DNA from: Burkholderiales bacterium
GTDB taxonomy: Bacteria > Pseudomonadota > Gammaproteobacteria > Burkholderiales > JAEUMW01
Length of the DNA: 17,991 bases
Assembly (NCBI GenBank): GCA_016791285.1
Contig: JAEUMX010000005.1
Coordinates: forward strand, 1 to 17,991
Direction of reading: 5' to 3'
The notes below the pieces were generated by a model that made no database searches, had not been told where the DNA came from, and worked only from the letters and a program-made list of their open reading frames with translations. A program made the position numbers and the translations under genes. Shown in pieces: positions 15,077 to 17,991 of the stretch. Each line of letters begins with the position of its first letter. Position 1 is the stretch's first letter.

Positions 15077-16450
15077 GTGGCGATCAGCGTGTTCGACATC
15101 TACAAGGTGGGCGTCGGGCCATCGAGCTCGCACACCTTCGGCCCGATGGTGGCCGCGCAGCGCTTCCTGAAAAAGCTCGAAGCCGAGCAGCTGTTCGAGA
15201 AGACGGCGCGGGCGCAGATCGCGCTCTACGCCTCGATGTCGCTCACCGGCAAGGGGCACTTCACCGATCTCGCTTCGATGCTCGGCCTGGAAGGCAACGA
15301 GCCCGCGACCCTCGACAGCGGCGCAATCCCTGCGAAGCAGAAGCGCATCGAAACCGAGAAGACCCTGAATCTCGGCGGCAGGAAGATGGTGCCGTTCGAC
15401 CCCGCGCAGGACATCAAGTGGTACGGCGACAAGAGCTTCGAGACGCATCCGAACGGCATCGCGTTCGTCGCGCTCGACCAGAGCGGCAAGGAGATCAAGC
15501 GCGCGCTGTACTTCTCCATCGGCGGCGGCTTCGTGATCTGCGAGCGCGAATCGCTCAACCCGAAGGATTCGGTCGGCGACGTCAAGAAGTCCTTCCCCTA
15601 CACCACCGGCGCGCAGCTCGCCGAGCTGTGCAAGCGCGAAGGCAAGTCGATCGCGGAGCTCGTCTTCAAGAACGAACACACGTGGCGCACGACGCCGGAG
15701 ATCAGGAACGGGCTCATGGAGATCGCCGCGGTGATGGAGAAGTCCATCGAGATCGGCTTGGCAGCCGAGGGCGAAATCCCCGGGCTCGGACTCAAGCGGC
15801 ACGCCAAGGAGATCTGGGACAAGGTCAAGGTAGTGCCGTGGGGCGCCCAGCTCTTCGAACTGCAGGACCACGTCAATGCCTACGCGCTGGCGGTGATGGA
15901 AGTGAACGCGACACTCGGTCAGGTGGTCACGGCGCCGACGATGGGCGCTTCGGGCATCGTTCCCGCCGTGCTGCAAGCGTACAAGAAGTTCGGCCAGGAC
16001 GTCACCGACGAAAAGATTTGCGACTTTCTGCTCGCCTCCGCCGGCTGTGCCATCCCGGTCAAGATCAATGCGTCGTTCTCCGGCGCCGAAGTGGGCTGTC
16101 AGGGCGAGGTCGGCTCGGCGAGCCTGATGGCGGCGACCGGCCTCTGTCAGGTGCTGGGTGGCACGGTGGATCAGGTGCTGAACGCCGGGGCGATGGCGCT
16201 CGAGCACAACCTCGGTCTCACCTGTGATCCGGTCGCCGGCCTCGTGCAAGTGCCCTGTATCAAACGCAACGCGCTCGCCGCGAACAAGGCGGTGAACGCC
16301 GTGCGCCTGACCATGCTGCGCGGCGAGGAACCGGCGCGGCCGACCTTCGACCAGGTGGTGGAAGTGCTCTACCTCACGGGCAAGGACATGTCGGACAAGT
16401 ACAAGGAGACCTCGCAGGGCGGACTCGCGGTGGTGTGGGTCGACTGTTGA
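15077..16450 (+). CDS. sdaA: L-serine ammonia-lyase, iron-sulfur type
   Basis: This 457-residue single-chain L-serine dehydratase converts serine to pyruvate and ammonia using an oxygen-labile [4Fe-4S] cluster. The N-terminal block S-V-F-D-I-Y-K-V-G-V-G-P-S-S-S-H-T is typical of the beta-type domain. The three cluster cysteines are Cys341 (V-G-C-Q-G-E-V-G-S), Cys383 (T-C-D-P-V-A-G) and Cys394 (V-P-C-I-K-R-N); the spacing of 42 and 11 residues is that of characterised enzymes of the family. Length equals the usual 454-460 residues. GTG start at 15077, 48 bp after the activase. Its position beside formate-lyase, kinase, RidA and threonine dehydratase corresponds to TdcG in enterobacteria. Both this enzyme and formate-lyase are oxygen sensitive, which suits anaerobic expression. 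Confidence 0.96.
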   Translation: MAISVFDIYKVGVGPSSSHTFGPMVAAQRFLKKLEAEQLFEKTARAQIALYASMSLTGKGHFTDLASMLGLEGNEPATLDSGAIPAKQKRIETEKTLNLGGRKMVPFDPAQDIKWYGDKSFETHPNGIAFVALDQSGKEIKRALYFSIGGGFVICERESLNPKDSVGDVKKSFPYTTGAQLAELCKREGKSIAELVFKNEHTWRTTPEIRNGLMEIAAVMEKSIEIGLAAEGEIPGLGLKRHAKEIWDKVKVVPWGAQLFELQDHVNAYALAVMEVNATLGQVVTAPTMGASGIVPAVLQAYKKFGQDVTDEKICDFLLASAGCAIPVKINASFSGAEVGCQGEVGSASLMAATGLCQVLGGTVDQVLNAGAMALEHNLGLTCDPVAGLVQVPCIKRNALAANKAVNAVRLTMLRGEEPARPTFDQVVEVLYLTGKDMSDKYKETSQGGLAVVWVDC

Positions 16451-16484
16451 GAACGATCACTTCAACTGAACAAGGAACAATCGT

Positions 16485-16862
16485 ATGGACATCATTGCAA
16501 CCGACGGCGCGCCGAAGGCAATCGGGCCCTACTGCCAGGCAATCAAGCAGGGCGGAATGGTCTTTTGTTCGGGCCAGATCCCCCTCGATCCGAACACGAT
16601 GAAGGTGGAGGCAAGCGGCATCGAGGCGCAGACCGAACAGGTGCTGAAGAATCTCGGCGCCGTGCTGAAGGCCGCCGGGAGCGATCTTTCGAAGGTGCTG
16701 AAGACCACCGTGTTCCTGCAGAATCTCGAAGACTTCAAGGTCATGAACGCGGTTTACGAACGCGCGTTCGCCAGCCACACGCCGGCCCGCTCCACCGTGC
16801 AGGTCGCAAGGCTGCCGCTCGACGTGCTGGTCGAGATCGAGTGCATCGCGCTCGCGAACTAA
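16485..16862 (+). CDS. ridA: RidA/TdcF-family enamine/imine deaminase
   Basis: This 125-residue protein of the YjgF/YER057c/UK114 family hydrolyses the reactive 2-aminoacrylate and 2-aminocrotonate (2-imino acids) released by PLP-dependent serine and threonine dehydratases, freeing pyruvate or 2-oxobutyrate and ammonia. It is normally a homotrimer with active sites between subunits. Family features are the I-G-P-Y start block, C-S-G-Q-I-P-L-D-P, the A-R-S-T-V segment with active-site Arg102 and V-E-I-E-C-I-A with Glu117. Length is typical. ATG at 16485 follows AAGGA at about 8 nt. It sits between the two deaminase genes, 34 bp after sdaA and 20 bp before the threonine dehydratase, matching the role of TdcF in the tdc operon. 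Confidence 0.95.
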   Translation: MDIIATDGAPKAIGPYCQAIKQGGMVFCSGQIPLDPNTMKVEASGIEAQTEQVLKNLGAVLKAAGSDLSKVLKTTVFLQNLEDFKVMNAVYERAFASHTPARSTVQVARLPLDVLVEIECIALAN

Positions 16863-16882
16863 TAGAGAAGGGAGGACAGGCG

Positions 16883-17991
16883 ATGAGCTCAGGAATTGCG
16901 GTCACACTCGACGACGTCAAGGCCGCGCGCAGCGCGATCAGCCAGTACATCGGAATGTCGCCCTGCGTGCCTTCGCCGGGTTTGAGCACCCTCGCCGGGT
17001 GCGAGCTCCACGTCAAGATGGAGAACCTGCAGCGCACCGGGGCGTACAAGGACCGCGGGGCGATGAACGCGGTCCTCAACCTGAACGACAAGCAGAAGCA
17101 GGCGGGCGTCATCGCGGCGTCGGCCGGCAACCACGCCCAGGGTCTCGCGTTCGCGGCGAAGATGAACGGCATCCACGCCACCATCGTGATGCCGGAGACG
17201 GCCCCCATCGCGAAGATCAAGGGCACGAAGCAGCACGGTGCGGAGGTGGTGCTGCACGGCAACGGCTACGACGACGCGTTCGGACGCGCCACCGAGCTGC
17301 AGAAGGAGAAGGGCTACACGTTCGTGCACGCGTTCGACGACCCGAAGGTGATCGCAGGCGCGGGAACGGTGGCCCTGGAGATCCTGGAGCAGAACCCGGC
17401 GCTGGAAGTGTTCGTGGTACCGATCGGCGGCGGCGGCATCATCGCCGGGATGTCGGTGGCGCTGAAGGCGACCAACCCCAAGGCGCGCATCGTCGGCGTG
17501 CAGGCCGAGGGCATCGCGAGCATGAAGGCGAGCGTGGAAGCCGGCAAGATCGTCACGGTCAAGGGCACGACCATCGCCGACGGCATCGCGGTCGCCCGGC
17601 CCGGTGGCCATACCTTCCCGATCGTGCAGAAATACGTCGACGAGATCGTCACCGTGAGCGAGGAGGAAATCGCCGATGGCATCCTCGTCCTGCTCGAATC
17701 GGAGAAGACCGTCGTGGAGGGCGCCGGCGCGACCGCCGTGGCGGCATGCCTGAGCGGCAAGATTTCCGGCATCGCAGGCAAGCAGGTTTGCTGCGTGCTG
17801 AGCGGCGGCAACATCGACACGACCTTCCTCTCCAAGGTGCTGCAGCGCGGCCTCGCCAAGGGAGGACGGCTCGCGAAGCTCATCATCGTCGTGCCCGACC
17901 GGCCCGGCAGCATTGCCGAGCTCGCCGCGATCGCAGCCGGCGAGCAGGCGAACATCCTCGACATCCGCCACGGCCGCACCTTCACCTCGGC
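16883..17991 (+). CDS. tdcB: Threonine ammonia-lyase with C-terminal ACT domain (3' truncated)
   Basis: The reading frame is open from ATG at 16883 to the window edge (369 codons), so the gene is partial. It encodes a fold-type-II PLP enzyme that deaminates threonine to 2-oxobutyrate and ammonia, and often serine to pyruvate. The PLP lysine is Lys56 in R-T-G-A-Y-K-D-R-G-A. Other landmarks are S-A-G-N-H-A-Q-G, which holds the PLP ring, the phosphate-binding tetraglycine P-I-G-G-G-G-I-I-A-G, and V-L-S-G-G-N near residue 315. From about residue 327 an ACT domain begins (I-I-V-V-P-D-R-P-G-S), so the complete protein should be about 400 residues. This is the medium, ACT-containing form, shorter than biosynthetic IlvA with two ACT-like domains and longer than E. 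coli TdcB. Start supported by GGAGG at 7 nt. A biosynthetic role cannot be excluded. Confidence 0.93.
   Translation, partial: MSSGIAVTLDDVKAARSAISQYIGMSPCVPSPGLSTLAGCELHVKMENLQRTGAYKDRGAMNAVLNLNDKQKQAGVIAASAGNHAQGLAFAAKMNGIHATIVMPETAPIAKIKGTKQHGAEVVLHGNGYDDAFGRATELQKEKGYTFVHAFDDPKVIAGAGTVALEILEQNPALEVFVVPIGGGGIIAGMSVALKATNPKARIVGVQAEGIASMKASVEAGKIVTVKGTTIADGIAVARPGGHTFPIVQKYVDEIVTVSEEEIADGILVLLESEKTVVEGAGATAVAACLSGKISGIAGKQVCCVLSGGNIDTTFLSKVLQRGLAKGGRLAKLIIVVPDRPGSIAELAAIAAGEQANILDIRHGRTFTS

Noticed and set aside
14096..16249. 717-codon open frame on the minus strand opposite pflA and sdaA
   Set aside because: Antisense shadow of two well-recognised genes; no motif, and biased composition typical of GC-rich reverse frames.
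16889..17971. 360-codon open frame on the minus strand at the right end
   Set aside because: It is antisense to the threonine ammonia-lyase, which has a clear PLP lysine, glycine loop and ACT domain in the plus-strand frame open to the edge.
1..17991. Mobile elements, CRISPR arrays, tRNA genes, prophage or defence system
   Set aside because: No spaced direct repeats, transposase motifs, tRNA-like cloverleaf or defence domains were seen; the window is two ordinary-looking operons of metabolic and envelope genes.

Overview
This is a GC-rich (roughly two-thirds G+C by eye) stretch from a Gram-negative bacterium. An MlaA-type outer-membrane lipoprotein with a lipobox requires an outer membrane. 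The codon bias towards G/C-ending codons and the gene content fit a beta- or gammaproteobacterium capable of anaerobic or microaerobic growth. No marker gene allows a species call. Almost all of the window is coding. I see no tRNA, rRNA, CRISPR, insertion sequence or phage gene.

The window consists of two divergent gene trains that start from one 318-bp intergenic region (9324-9641). Reading left from it (minus strand, 9323 down to 1) are an SLC13-type anion permease with two cytoplasmic RCK_C/TrkA-C domains, a P2-type cation ATPase, a bacterial release-factor-like (baeRF) protein, a MlaA lipoprotein fused to an alpha/beta-hydrolase, a ferric-reductase/NOX-like flavocytochrome and the first 25 codons of a membrane or exported protein. 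Gaps are 52, 17, -4, 31 and 8 bp, so one envelope/ion-homeostasis operon is likely.

Reading right (plus strand, 9642 to the window end) is a catabolic operon: phosphotransacylase, acetate/propionate kinase, pyruvate (2-oxobutyrate) formate-lyase, its radical-SAM activase, iron-sulfur L-serine dehydratase, RidA, and a PLP-dependent threonine dehydratase with a C-terminal ACT domain cut off by the window edge. Together they form a pathway: Ser or Thr is deaminated to pyruvate or 2-oxobutyrate, cleaved to formate plus acetyl- or propionyl-CoA, converted to the acyl phosphate and used to make ATP. RidA removes the reactive enamine/imine intermediates. The gene set is that of the enterobacterial tdc operon (tdcB, tdcD, tdcE, tdcF, tdcG), with a phosphotransacylase and a dedicated PFL activase added and with no amino-acid permease or tdcA-like regulator visible.

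The observations most worth following up are the MlaA-hydrolase fusion, the self-contained tdc-like pathway, the P-type ATPase that lacks two acidic cation ligands of the calcium-pump type, and possible CRP/FNR-type sites in the divergent intergenic region.
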